A DNA stretch of 64,000 nucleotides from Thiocystis violascens DSM 198 (GCF_000227745.2 NC_018012.1:4630501-4694500), one strand, 5' to 3'. Positions 8,780-17,023 are shown, numbered from the stretch's first letter. The notes: generated by a model from the sequence alone, not told the origin. A program made the numbers and translations.

Positions 8780-10213
8780 TCAACGAAATTGCGCCCGCCA
8801 GCCTAGCGTGATTAACCCATTGTCTTGATAAAAGCCGCCGGCCGTGCCGTCTTCGCCGCTGAAGGCGTGCAGCGCCAGATAAAACTCATGCGGATCCCAG
8901 CCGAGAAAACTCAGGGAAGGATTGAGATAGAGCGTGGACTGATTCAAACCGGTCCAGAAGCGCAGATTGGCGCGCCAGCGGGCGTGCGCGAAACTGGACT
9001 CGATTTCGCCGGTCAGCGCATAGGTGCGCTGCCAGTCCACTACCTCGCCCGCGTCCAGCAGATGATGACCCAGGAGTTGCAGCGTCACCCGAGTATCGCC
9101 GTCGCCGGGGAAAAATTCGCCGCCCACCCCCCAGTCGAAACCCTGGCGGGTGAGATAACGCAGATCGGTGGTCGTGGCCGGCAGATCGCTCAGATACGCG
9201 GCCTCGAAGCGCCAGGTGGCGCCAGCCGCGGCGAATCCGAGATCGCCGCCGAACAGCCAGCCTTGCGGATACTGGGCGGCAAAGGTGGGCGGCGCGACCG
9301 CCGCGATGGCGCTTTGGGGATCCATGCCGCTCAAGATACGCTCGCGGACCGCCGGGTCGAGTCGGAAATAGGGCGTGGACTGCCGGGTATGCTGGACGGT
9401 CAGCGCGTAATCCAGACGTCGGCCGGAGCGGCTCAGGCGCAGTCCGATCTGTCCATCCTGCTCGTCGGCGCTCTCGTCGAAGCTTCCGTTCTTGACCAAT
9501 GCGGCGAGCAGTGGGTCGGAAGGGATGCCGAGCACCCGACCCCGCTGGCGGTCGATCGGATACCAGAGACTGTCGGCGTCGGGGAGTTCCGCAGGGCGGA
9601 AGCGGGGAATCCAGACCAAATCTGCCCGATCGTCATCGTCCAGAAAACCTTCGATGCGCAGCGCCGTGACCGCCCGGCGGCGGTCTTCCAGATCATCGAG
9701 GATAAAGCGATCAAGATCGACCACGCTCATGCGGTCGGTCGGAGCCTGCTCGTCGAGCCGGCCCCAAAGAATGATCTGAGGGCCGAGCGTGACGCGCACA
9801 TGTTTGCTGCGATAACGCAGAAAACTTTCCGCGTAATCGAGTTCGAGCGAACGGAGCGACGCGGTTCCGGCTTGCCGCGCGCCATCGAGCCGACCGGCGA
9901 GGCGCAACTCCCAGCGATCGCCAGCGCGCCATTCCAGGCCGGTGCTTGCATGAAGGTAGTGGCTGCCGGTCACGGCGGCATCGGTATCGGGAAGCCCGAG
10001 TTCGAGGCGAAATTGGGAAGGGGCAAGCCCCCATCCGACGCCGTCGCGGGGTGGATCGACCGTCCGCCGCGCGCCGGCAATCGGGGTTCCTGGCGCATCC
10101 CCACCTTCGATCACGAGCGGCTCTAACGCGCCGACGGGCGTCCAGGGGCCGGTTCCCGCCCCCAGAACCGCGAGCATGAGCCCGTTGACGAGGTGCCCGC
10201 TCCGCCAGTTCAT
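8780..10213 (-). CDS. Outer-membrane beta-barrel protein of an RND/LolA-like export set (DUF1302-like)
   Basis: 477 residues from ATG 10213. The start overlaps the stop of the LolA-like gene (ATGA), indicating translational coupling. An N-terminal hydrophobic segment (NGLMLAVLGAGTG) acts as a leader. The rest alternates polar and hydrophobic residues with many aromatic, short strand-like stretches (YLHASTGLEWRAGDRWELRL, RWRANLRFWTGLNQSTLYLN) and ends in R-A-Q-F-R, close to the aromatic-terminated outer-membrane signature. Proteins of DUF1302-like type sit beside MMPL permeases and LolA-like proteins. The barrel assignment is from pattern and context, not a named motif. Confidence 0.7.
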   Translation of the reverse strand: MNWRSGHLVNGLMLAVLGAGTGPWTPVGALEPLVIEGGDAPGTPIAGARRTVDPPRDGVGWGLAPSQFRLELGLPDTDAAVTGSHYLHASTGLEWRAGDRWELRLAGRLDGARQAGTASLRSLELDYAESFLRYRSKHVRVTLGPQIILWGRLDEQAPTDRMSVVDLDRFILDDLEDRRRAVTALRIEGFLDDDDRADLVWIPRFRPAELPDADSLWYPIDRQRGRVLGIPSDPLLAALVKNGSFDESADEQDGQIGLRLSRSGRRLDYALTVQHTRQSTPYFRLDPAVRERILSGMDPQSAIAAVAPPTFAAQYPQGWLFGGDLGFAAAGATWRFEAAYLSDLPATTTDLRYLTRQGFDWGVGGEFFPGDGDTRVTLQLLGHHLLDAGEVVDWQRTYALTGEIESSFAHARWRANLRFWTGLNQSTLYLNPSLSFLGWDPHEFYLALHAFSGEDGTAGGFYQDNGLITLGWRAQFR

Positions 10214-11028
10214 GGACGGAAGCGCTTGTCCTGAGCAGGATCGGTCAGCGTTTGCACGGAAAATAGACTGGCGGGAAGACCCTGATCGTACTTCACCGCC
10301 TCGGCTTCGATCCGGGTTTCGTGACCGCTGGACAGATCGGTCATAGTGCTGTCGAGAACGGTCCAGTAGCCCTGAATCCGTTTGATCCGACTGACGGTAA
10401 AGCGTTTGGCGGGAACGGTCTTGCCACCCGCGAAAAACTCGATTCTGAGCGGGAGGAAGGTCTCGGGATGAATACAACTGAGACGCTTGCTGTAGACCGA
10501 GTTATCGGGGTCGCTGGGAATGCTCTCCAGCACCTGGCAACTGGTCCCCTGAAAACTGTCCGTGCCGATCAGGCGATGACGGTCGCGCTCGACCGGGCGA
10601 TCGCGCAGATCCTCGAAATACAGATCGGAGCCGACAAACCGGCCGCCCTTGCGGGAGCCGGAGATACGCCGTTCCTTCTTGATCGCGGGCAGATAGAGCC
10701 ACTGCGCGGATTCCGCGGCGGGTGTGTCGAGGGTGAGCAGGCCGGTGCCCGCGACATCGGCGGGCTCCTGAAACCGCGCCAGCGAGCGAACATTGCCGCC
10801 ACCCAGATCCTGACGGTAGCTGTAAAACAGCCGGTTGCGGGGGGCGTGTCCCCGCTCGGTCAGGGTCATGCGCAGACGCAGACTCAGATCGCGACCATCG
10901 GGGCGGGCGTAAACTTGGCGGGCCAGCGCGGTGCCGGCGTCAAGCGACTCATCGGCGTGGGAGATGGCCGCAACGAGACTTAGGACAAAGGCGACACCGA
11001 GCCATCGGGCCATTGCGCGAACGAGCAT
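10210..11028 (-). CDS. Outer-membrane lipoprotein-sorting (LolA-like) periplasmic protein
   Basis: 272 residues with a clear signal peptide (WLGVAFVLSLVAAISHA, cleaved before DESLDAG). The mature part has the half-barrel features of the LolA-like family often annotated as outer membrane lipoprotein-sorting protein: GNVRSLARFQEP, GTGLLTLDTP, WLYLPAIKKERRISGSRKGGRFVGSDLYFEDL. It is the first gene of the three-gene set with a beta-barrel protein and an MMPL permease. It likely carries a hydrophobic cargo through the periplasm. It is distinct from the classical lolA at 42029-42730. Confidence 0.85.
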   Translation of the reverse strand: MLVRAMARWLGVAFVLSLVAAISHADESLDAGTALARQVYARPDGRDLSLRLRMTLTERGHAPRNRLFYSYRQDLGGGNVRSLARFQEPADVAGTGLLTLDTPAAESAQWLYLPAIKKERRISGSRKGGRFVGSDLYFEDLRDRPVERDRHRLIGTDSFQGTSCQVLESIPSDPDNSVYSKRLSCIHPETFLPLRIEFFAGGKTVPAKRFTVSRIKRIQGYWTVLDSTMTDLSSGHETRIEAEAVKYDQGLPASLFSVQTLTDPAQDKRFRP

Positions 11029-11058
11029 GGAAGGCGTCCTCTCGGTTCGGGGTTACAC

Positions 11059-11090
11059 AAAAAAGCGCCCTCGGTTTCCCGAGGGCGCTC
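11059..11090 (-). terminator. Rho-independent terminator of the disrupted PEP-CTERM gene
   Basis: On the minus strand an about 10-bp GC stem (GCGCCCTCGG / CCGAGGGCGC) with an AAA loop is followed by six T residues. It lies about 30 bp past the stop codon of the PEP-CTERM gene and before the LolA-like gene on the same strand, so the two are separate transcripts. Confidence 0.88.
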
Positions 11091-11849
11091 AAGATGTTTG
11101 CATGGACTAAGCTTGCCGATCAAGGTTGCTGGCGGCGACGACTGGCAGCCCGTTTCATACCGCCAAAACCGAACAGACCGGCCCCCAGCAGTGCCAGCGA
11201 ACCAGGCTCGGGGACATAAAAACCGATATCCGTATTTAACGCGGTCGAGCGGCAGGCTGTTCCTGCTGCGCAGGGGGGAGCATTATTAACCAATGCGACC
11301 GGATAATTACCGTTCCCGCCAACCATGGGAATCAAATTCGGCGTGAGATTGGTATTGAGATCCCAGTTGATCGCTGCATCAGCCAGATTGTTGACTTGCG
11401 CATGCTTCCAGATATCGTAAAAGGACGTCAGGCCATTCTTTGGAACCTGGAAGTTAAAAAGATCCTCGATAAACGAATCGACAGGTAGAAGTTCATACCA
11501 CGTGTAATCGACATAACCGAGCAGATCCAGGTTAGCAATCTCGGCCCCTCCATTTGTCAGCTTCATTTCAAGAACTTGCTGATTATTTCTTGAATTCAGA
11601 GGAGACGCAGCACTGGGTGCATCGATGAAGATTTTAAGAATGCCGTCTGTAAAGGTCGGGATTAAGCCCTCATTGGCCAGAAATTCCTGCCCTAAAGTCA
11701 CGGTCGTCATGTCGATTGGACTGGAAACAGAAGCAGTAGAATAGCCATTGATTTGATAATCGAATCGGAAAAACCAATTCGCCCCGTAGCCCTCAAGGCT
11801 GTCCGAGCTTTGTTGTAACTGCGAGCCGCCGACATCCAGGTTTCCCATC

Positions 11850-13144
11850 CAGGGCAATCGCATCAACGCATTAGCGCATACTGTTAGACAATCCGTACTG
11901 CGGCCCCAATGATTTGAGTCTTTAGAATCTTGGGGAGATCTCGCCGATGTGCGACTTGAGTGTGGAGCGATCGATTGCGCACCATTTTGCCCCGCTGGAC
12001 GAGCCGCGCAGCGCGATCCAACGACGGCACCTCTTAAGTGAGATGATCGTGATCACCATCGCGGCGTCCTTCAGTGGCGCCGACGGTTGGGTGGGTGTCG
12101 AGACGTTCGGACAGGCCAAGGAGGCGTGGCTGCGCACGTTTCTGAAACTGCCCGCGGGCATTCCGTCGCACGACACCTTCGGGCGGGTGTTTGCGCTCAT
12201 CGATCCCGCACAGTTTGCCGCCTGCTTTCGCCAATGGAGCGCGTCGGTGGCCGAACTGATCCCCGAAGAGATCATTGCCGTCGATGGCAAGACCCTGCGC
12301 CGCTCCCACAGCCGCGGCAAGGGCTTGGCGGCGTTGCACCTGGTCAGTGCCTGGGCGACGGCCAATCGGGTGGTGCTCGGACAGGTCGCCACCGACGCCA
12401 AATCCAATGAGATCACGGCCATTCCACGTCTGCTGGAGTGGCTGAAGCTGGAGGGCTGCATCGTCACCATCGACGCCATGGGCTGCCAGACCAAGATTGC
12501 CGCGCAGATCATCCACCAGGGAGGGGACTATGTGCTCGCGCTCAAAGGCAACCAGGAAACGCTGGCCGCCGAGGTCGAGGAGGCGTTCATCGACGCCGAC
12601 GCCAGAGGCTACGCCGGTGTCGATTCGGCATTCCTCGAAACCGTCGAGCGAGGGCATGGTCGTCTCGAAACCCGTCGCTACCAAACCTTGGGCGATCTTT
12701 CCGGCGTGCCGCACAGCGCCTCGTGGGAGGCAATGAACATGATCGGCATGGTTGAATCGCGCCGTGAGGTCGCCGGCAAGGTCTCGGTCGAGACCCGCTA
12801 TTTCATTGGCAGCATCGGCACCAGCGCCGCGCGCTTTGCCCACGCAGTACGCGGTCACTGGGGCATCGAAAACGGGTTGCATTGGAATCTCGATATCGCC
12901 TTTCGTGAGGATGAGTGCCGTGTCCGCGATCCGGTGGCGCGCGAGAATCTTGCCGTCCTGCGTCACCTCGCCCTCTCGCGCCTCAAGAATGACGGCACCA
13001 AGCTCGGCATCCAGAACAAACGCTTGAAAGCCGGTTGGGACGAGTCCTACCTGTCGAAATTGCTCTTCGAGTCGCCTCAGAGGAAGGGCGACGCTGATAC
13101 ATCGGTACCCGCTAATGTTAGCAGCGCTTGATGCGATTGCCCTG
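11850..13144 (+). mobile_element. ISAs1-family insertion sequence (1295 bp)
   Basis: Ends read CAGGGCAATCGCATCAA and its inverted complement TTGATGCGATTGCCCTG. A perfect 10-bp target duplication, GTTTCCCATC, flanks it at 11840-11849 and 13145-13154. The size and duplication fit the ISAs1 family. It inserted into a PEP-CTERM gene in the opposite orientation to that gene. The perfect duplication suggests a recent event. Confidence 0.93.
11947..13131 (+). CDS. ISAs1-family transposase
   Basis: 394 residues filling the element. Family hallmarks are visible: an N-terminal H-repeat-like region (DPRSAIQRRHLLSEM-type, here LDEPRSAIQRRHLL), GIPSHDTFGRVFALIDP, IIAVDGKTLRRSHSRGKG (first catalytic Asp), IVTIDAMGCQTKIA (second Asp) and HWGIENGLHWNLDIAFREDECRVR (Glu region). 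It is intact, so the element could be active. Usual family length is about 370-400 residues. Confidence 0.93.
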   Translation: MCDLSVERSIAHHFAPLDEPRSAIQRRHLLSEMIVITIAASFSGADGWVGVETFGQAKEAWLRTFLKLPAGIPSHDTFGRVFALIDPAQFAACFRQWSASVAELIPEEIIAVDGKTLRRSHSRGKGLAALHLVSAWATANRVVLGQVATDAKSNEITAIPRLLEWLKLEGCIVTIDAMGCQTKIAAQIIHQGGDYVLALKGNQETLAAEVEEAFIDADARGYAGVDSAFLETVERGHGRLETRRYQTLGDLSGVPHSASWEAMNMIGMVESRREVAGKVSVETRYFIGSIGTSAARFAHAVRGHWGIENGLHWNLDIAFREDECRVRDPVARENLAVLRHLALSRLKNDGTKLGIQNKRLKAGWDESYLSKLLFESPQRKGDADTSVPANVSSA

Positions 13145-13512
13145 GTTTCCCATCCTGACCGAGCCTGTATCTGTAAAATCCAGGATTTCGCCGTTGTTAA
13201 TGATGTTGTCGATACCGCCAGCGCGTTCGGTATAGACCGAGGTCGCGGTAAAATTCAGATTAAGCCGCCTGAATGAATCGGTGATGTTGTTGGGGTCGCC
13301 GAAAAAAACAGCCGGCAAAAGTAGGTTTAATGGACCATCGATATCTTGCCCAACATCGAGGTAAATCAGCTCCCCTGCTTGGGCGGTGCTAAAGACGACC
13401 GGGCCCGCCAACAGAGACACGGCAAGCGCATACTTGATTTTCGTGTTCATGATCGTTGTCTATATCGCCTGTGGTTGTTAGTGGTTAGGGATCATTTTCT
13501 CTTCAAATAGAA

Positions 13513-13528
13513 AGCAAATAACACGCCA
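13513..13528 (-). promoter_or_regulatory. Sigma-54 promoter of the PEP-CTERM gene
   Basis: Reading the minus strand, TGGCGTGTTATTTGCT has the invariant GG and GC dinucleotides separated by 10 bases, matching the -24/-12 consensus TGGCAC-N5-TTGC. It lies about 60 bp before the ATG at 13450. Sigma-54 control of PEP-CTERM genes through the PrsK/PrsR system is known from other species. Confidence 0.75.
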
Positions 13529-13548
13529 TTATCTTATCTTTTTGTTTT

Positions 13549-13647
13549 TTAAGAGATTTTTTTTTCAGGCGAATCCGTTAGGAAGTTAAGTGTAAAAATT
13601 TCCGACACTACGACGGGGCGAATCGGCGTGGAGTCGGGTTTGCTCAT
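13549..13647 (-). CDS. Small ORF (32 residues) coupled to the mini-ORF behind thiF
   Basis: Begins at ATG 13647, which overlaps the TGA of the nine-codon ORF at 13644-13673 (ATGA). It encodes a 32-residue peptide (MSKPDSTPIRPVVVSEIFTL... ending SPEKKIS). The activator-like palindrome at 13591-13607 lies inside it, so the sequence may be regulatory rather than coding. No family is recognised. It is listed because its start is coupled to an ORF with a strong ribosome binding site. Confidence 0.3.
   Translation of the reverse strand: MSKPDSTPIRPVVVSEIFTLNFLTDSPEKKIS
13591..13607 (-). promoter_or_regulatory. Upstream activator-like palindrome TGT-N11-ACA, site 1
   Basis: TGTAAAAATTTCCGACA, about 65 bp upstream of the sigma-54 promoter at 13513-13528. 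Nearly the same 17-mer occurs at 14728-14744 and 16764-16780. Position and symmetry suit an enhancer-binding protein site. Confidence 0.6.
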
Positions 13648-13673
13648 CCCTGAAAGCCGCGATAATTGTCCAT
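13644..13673 (-). CDS. Nine-residue mini-ORF immediately downstream of the ThiF-like gene
   Basis: AAGGAG stands six bases before ATG 13673; the frame reads MDNYRGFQG then TGA. It starts 15 bases after the stop of the ThiF-like gene on the same strand. The ribosome binding site is better than that of many real genes here. In microcin C-type loci a ThiF-like enzyme adenylates a tiny ribosomal peptide, so a very short gene beside such an enzyme is worth noting. It could equally be a leader peptide, or the 5' end of a decayed gene continuing in the next frame. Confidence 0.4.
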   Translation of the reverse strand: MDNYRGFQG

Positions 13674-13688
13674 GTTCGTCTCCTTGGC

Positions 13689-14582
13689 TCAAATCAATGC
13701 GGCGGATCGTTCTTGCGCTAGTCGCTGACGCACCGCGCGATAGGCAATCCACCTTTTGATGGTCTGTAGGGGGCCGCGGTTTCCCCAGCGCAGTCTGCCG
13801 CGGATGTAGCGGCCGCGATAGGCATCGAAGATCTGGTACCAGGGCGCTGCATGGACCGGCGAGCGGCCGAGCAGGATCTTCAACGCCTCGATTCCGACAA
13901 TCCCGGCGCAGAGCTGGCAGGCCATCCCCGTCGAGGGTCCAGATCGACCGGCCAGATTGAGCCGACCCGGTTCGACCAGATATCCGCGATGGAGTGCGGT
14001 CGGAGTCAAACCGAGTAAAAAATTGACATACTGTCGCTCGACAGGCTGGCCGTCCAGGCGGAAATATTGCTCGAAACTCATCCCGCCCGGCAGAAAAATC
14101 AGATAGGGCGCACCCATGCCGATCGGTCCGGCGGTAATTGCCGGAATGCCAAGCGCATGACAGCGACCGAACGCCAGAGAGCGGATGTCCGGCGCGAAAA
14201 AATCCAGCCCATCGACAAATAAATCCACGTCTCGAAGAAAATCATCAAGGTTATCGGTATTTAAGCCTGTCGGAAACATCCGCAGATCGAGTTCCGGGTT
14301 GATCTCAAGCGCCTGACGAAAAAGAACTTCTACCTTTTGCTGGCCAAGCGTCGCAGTGGTCGCTCCGACCTGTCGGTTAAAATTAGCGAGTTCGAAGGTA
14401 TCCAAATCGGCGATGTAAAATTTTCCGACACCTAGCCGTGTCAGGGTCAGGAGATGTGCTCCGCCAACGCCGCCCATACCGGCAATGGCCACCCGTTTGC
14501 CGCGCAGAATCTGCTGCTCGGCGTCGGTAATCCAACCGATGTTACGGCTGAACGCTTCGGTGTAGTTGAAGTTGGCCGTCAT
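13689..14582 (-). CDS. ThiF/E1-like adenylyltransferase family protein
   Basis: 297 residues. An N-terminal lead-in (AFSRNIGWITDAEQQIL) is followed by the E1-like nucleotide-binding fold: GMGGVGGAHLLTLTRLGVG, then IADLDTFELANFNRQ with the conserved Asp and Arg. A single CQLC pair (about residue 225) occurs where MoeB/ThiF enzymes carry one half of a zinc site; no second CxxC is visible. Such enzymes adenylate a C-terminal carboxylate, of a ubiquitin-like protein or a peptide. It lies downstream of two acyltransferases on the same strand, though 205 bp separate it from the nearer. No ubiquitin-like partner is seen nearby. Substrate unknown. Confidence 0.82.
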   Translation of the reverse strand: MTANFNYTEAFSRNIGWITDAEQQILRGKRVAIAGMGGVGGAHLLTLTRLGVGKFYIADLDTFELANFNRQVGATTATLGQQKVEVLFRQALEINPELDLRMFPTGLNTDNLDDFLRDVDLFVDGLDFFAPDIRSLAFGRCHALGIPAITAGPIGMGAPYLIFLPGGMSFEQYFRLDGQPVERQYVNFLLGLTPTALHRGYLVEPGRLNLAGRSGPSTGMACQLCAGIVGIEALKILLGRSPVHAAPWYQIFDAYRGRYIRGRLRWGNRGPLQTIKRWIAYRAVRQRLAQERSAALI

Positions 14583-14727
14583 GAATGTGCTCCGTAACCG
14601 GCTTTGATTGAAATCTAAGTCATCATAAAATAAGATAATTATCTGTTTTTACCGGAAGCGAGGCGAGACCCTGGCCGAAACGGCTGTAGCAGCCCGGGTT
14701 GGTGCGGAAAAAGCCTATAATGGCAAC

Positions 14728-14744
14728 TGTAAAATTTTCCGACA
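14728..14744 (-). promoter_or_regulatory. Upstream activator-like palindrome TGT-N11-ACA, site 2
   Basis: TGTAAAATTTTCCGACA, 16 of 17 positions as in site 1. It is about 145 bp upstream of the ThiF-like start. A clear -24/-12 promoter was not found below it; a weak GG-N10-GC match lies in between. Confidence 0.5.
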
Positions 14745-14787
14745 CTTCCGATGTTGGAGAGTGCGCCGGTTTGTTCCCAAGGTTCGA

Positions 14788-15546
14788 CTAAGCGAACGAC
14801 AGCCCCTGTCGATCAGCACGTTCCTGCAACGCCGTATGAATGAATTGGTACATTTTCAGCATGACGGGATCCCATGCCGCCATGCACTCATCGACCGTCA
14901 CATGATATGCCGCGCGCTTCCCGTGATACTCCAGGATCTCTCCGACCTGCACGAAGGGAAAACCCAGACTGCGTAGGCGACGCGCGAGCCGCGGCTCCAT
15001 CATCACGAACATGTGTGGGCGCCGTGTCAGGGCCAGCAGCGCGGTGGCGCCCGCGAACAGGGCCAGGCTGATGAGCGGAAAGGTGCGCTGCTCCTGCTCG
15101 CTCATTGCGGTCGGATTTAAAACGCCGATCGGGGAATCCGTCTCGCCCAACCGCCGGCGAAAGGAGGTATGAACGGCCAGTCGGGAGATTTCGGCCAAGC
15201 CCTCTCGTGGCAACAGTCGAGGATGGCGTTCGGGGTGATTCAGGGTGTGACCGCAGTGGCGTTCCATCGGTAGCAGAAAATCCGGTTGGTCGAGTGGCGG
15301 CGAAATCATCCGGACACAGCCCGCCGGAGCCGACGTGGTCTTCTGGACGGCGAGGATTTGCAGTGCGTCGTCGTCATATTCGTCCCGCTCCATGCCACCA
15401 GGGCAATCCTCTTCCTGTTCGTAGTGAAACTCCCGACAGTAGACGTCATACCGAACGCGGTTGACCTGCTCCAGCAGGTCTGGGGTGTTGGCAAAGAGGA
15501 TGTCGAAGTAGCGATCAAAATGGTTGTCCAATGCCGGGTTCCTCAT
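14788..15546 (-). CDS. PEP-CTERM/exosortase system-associated acyltransferase
   Basis: 252 residues from ATG 15546; the in-frame extension further upstream lacks coding character. It matches the autoinducer-synthase-like (LuxI/GNAT fold) family found in PEP-CTERM/exosortase genomes: FDILFANTPDLLEQVNRVRYDVYCREFHYE at the N-terminus, then REGLAEISRLAVHTSFRRR, and LISLALFAGATALLAL. The N-terminal YDVYC...E resembles the acyl-homoserine-lactone synthase entry motif. Family function is proposed as N-acylation producing a signal or lipid. It is 104 bp downstream of a second acyltransferase and upstream of the ThiF-like enzyme. Confidence 0.85.
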   Translation of the reverse strand: MRNPALDNHFDRYFDILFANTPDLLEQVNRVRYDVYCREFHYEQEEDCPGGMERDEYDDDALQILAVQKTTSAPAGCVRMISPPLDQPDFLLPMERHCGHTLNHPERHPRLLPREGLAEISRLAVHTSFRRRLGETDSPIGVLNPTAMSEQEQRTFPLISLALFAGATALLALTRRPHMFVMMEPRLARRLRSLGFPFVQVGEILEYHGKRAAYHVTVDECMAAWDPVMLKMYQFIHTALQERADRQGLSFA

Positions 15547-15650
15547 GGTGCGGACGGCCGTGCGATTCCTTCCGCTATTTTGCCCTTTGCCATTTCTCGC
15601 GAGGGCAAGACGATTTCCGATCCTACATGAATGTTTTAAGCTTCCCGATG

Positions 15651-16352
15651 CTAATTGAAGCTGAATTTGGCGGGTGCCGCGGTCATGGGTGGATCTTCGA
15701 TGATCAGGCGATGGCAATCGTCGCAGCTAGACCTTCGGCGTTCTTGCCAAATGGGATTGATGGGAATCTGCGACTCGCCGAACGCCCATCGGTAGTAGTT
15801 TTTCGCATCCGCCATGATCGGGACGATATGGTCTCCGATTTCCGGGTTCCAGATTTGGTCCGCGACGGAGACAAATCCCATTCGATGGTACATGGATGCC
15901 GATTTATGGCTGACGGTTGCGATGATCCGTGTAACGTCCCATGAAAAGAAGACGCCTGCCGCAACCCGGTAGATCGCGAGGATGACATCCCGACGTTGCC
16001 GCCAGCCTTTGCGGACCGCCAGCATCCCTCCAGAAGCGATGATCGGTGGTGTAGTGTGATGGATCGATGTATGCGCAAGGGAACGGAGATGAAATCGGAA
16101 ATCGAAGTAACGTTCTGGCGGGAGTCCTAACCTTGTTTCGCAATTCAGCCGGATGCCTCCCACGGGAGTGTTTCTGTCATAGGCAAGGATGTGAGCCACT
16201 TTCGGGATTACGTCGAACCGATCGACAATTCGTTGGTCAGGCCAGTTCTTCCCCTCATAGAGGCCTTCCTCCGTCACGTAGACGTGATGTCTGAGCCAGA
16301 GCGCGTCGTCGATTTCTTGTGGGCTGCAGGCCACTTTTAATTGGATTGCCAT
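15651..16352 (-). CDS. N-acyl amino acid synthase FeeM-like acyltransferase
   Basis: 233 residues of GNAT/autoinducer-synthase type: IDDALWLRHHVYVTEEGLYEGKN at the N-terminus (the R-x-x-V-Y-V-x-E pattern), RNTPVGGIRLN, GGMLAVRKGWRQRRDVILAIYRVAAG and SASMYHRMGFVSVADQIWNPEIGD. FeeM-type enzymes join fatty acyl groups from acyl carrier protein to amino acids. The C-terminal tail (CDDCHRLIIEDPP) carries a CxxC. First gene of the minus-strand acyltransferase/ThiF cluster. The acyl acceptor is unknown. Confidence 0.75.
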   Translation of the reverse strand: MAIQLKVACSPQEIDDALWLRHHVYVTEEGLYEGKNWPDQRIVDRFDVIPKVAHILAYDRNTPVGGIRLNCETRLGLPPERYFDFRFHLRSLAHTSIHHTTPPIIASGGMLAVRKGWRQRRDVILAIYRVAAGVFFSWDVTRIIATVSHKSASMYHRMGFVSVADQIWNPEIGDHIVPIMADAKNYYRWAFGESQIPINPIWQERRRSSCDDCHRLIIEDPPMTAAPAKFSFN

Positions 16353-17023
16353 GAGAGTTGGTTGAATTTTTAAGTTATTGAAAAATTAGCGTTAGTCTCG
16401 TAGATTTTGGAGTTCGACTCGTTTTTAAGCCCGGCTTTCGCCAACTCAAGCGACCCCCTTGTCCAGGACATTTTTCTCCTGTTTAATCCATCTGTTTGCA
16501 TGATAACCGACATCGCTATCTTCATCGTGGTTTCACGTTGACTACTTTATAGCAGGTCTGGGAACGAAATCCATGCAGCAAACAGGAGGATGGATGGTCC
16601 TAAATTGTTGTGTATATTGGGCCTGATGCTCATTCGCGGGAAAATGGCCAGCCGCAGTTTCGCCAGCCGTGACGGCCACCCGATGCAAACGTTGGTCAAC
16701 ATGCGGAGCAAATATTTACTATCGTAACTCAATCTTGCAATGGCTTCATTGCATCTTCAGCACTGTAAAAAAGCCCGACACCTGGCGGTGATCCGCAGGG
16801 CGAGTAAAACGCACTTGGAAAAGAAAATCCGCGCAGAGTTGCGCCATGATTGTCGTTCGACGCTTGAATTTAGAGGATTCGATTCCCCCGAACGCCTCGA
16901 TTTTCGCTTAGGGGCGTGCACCAAGAGGCTAAGTCCGATAGCCTGTTGAAAGCCTACTCAATTCGCGTATCACATCGATCCTCTTGTCAACCGCGACGCG
17001 CGTGGATCCGGAGAAAAAGCGAT
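16353..17023. other. Intergenic region between divergent genes, with activator-like site
   Basis: 670 bp separating the FeeM-like gene (minus) from the protease gene (plus). It holds the TGT-N11-ACA site at 16764-16780. On the minus strand a GG-N10-GC match (TGGCCATTTTCCCGC) near 16634-16648 could be a weak sigma-54 promoter for the FeeM-like gene. No convincing gene was seen. Confidence 0.55.
16764..16780. promoter_or_regulatory. Upstream activator-like palindrome TGT-N11-ACA, site 3
   Basis: TGTAAAAAAGCCCGACA, sharing the outer TGTAAAA and CCGACA with the other two sites. It is about 410 bp before the FeeM-like start and 240 bp before the protease start, so which gene it serves is unclear. 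Confidence 0.5.

Larger units (their letters stand above)
11120..13450 (-). pseudogene. PEP-CTERM sorted extracellular protein, split by an ISAs1-family element
   Basis: The N-terminal part (13450 to 13145, 102 codons) starts with a signal peptide (KYALAVSLLAGPVVFSTAQA). The C-terminal part (11839 to 11120) ends in a textbook PEP-CTERM tail: VPEPGSLALLGAGLFGFGGM followed by basic residues. Removing the element and one copy of the 10-bp duplication restores a single 341-residue frame (GSVRMGN joined to LDVGGSQ). The ancestral protein was a secreted, exosortase-processed matrix protein of no recognised further family. As it stands only a truncated, anchorless product could be made from the 5' part. 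A sigma-54 promoter and upstream palindromic site precede it. Confidence 0.92.

Noticed and set aside
13549..13752. 67-residue frame across the end of the ThiF-like gene
   Set aside because: Its first half is a shadow of the thiF-like gene; only the small coupled ORFs after its stop have start signals.
16547..16732. 61-residue minus-strand frame in the acyltransferase/protease gap
   Set aside because: No ribosome binding site or recognisable features; kept as intergenic.
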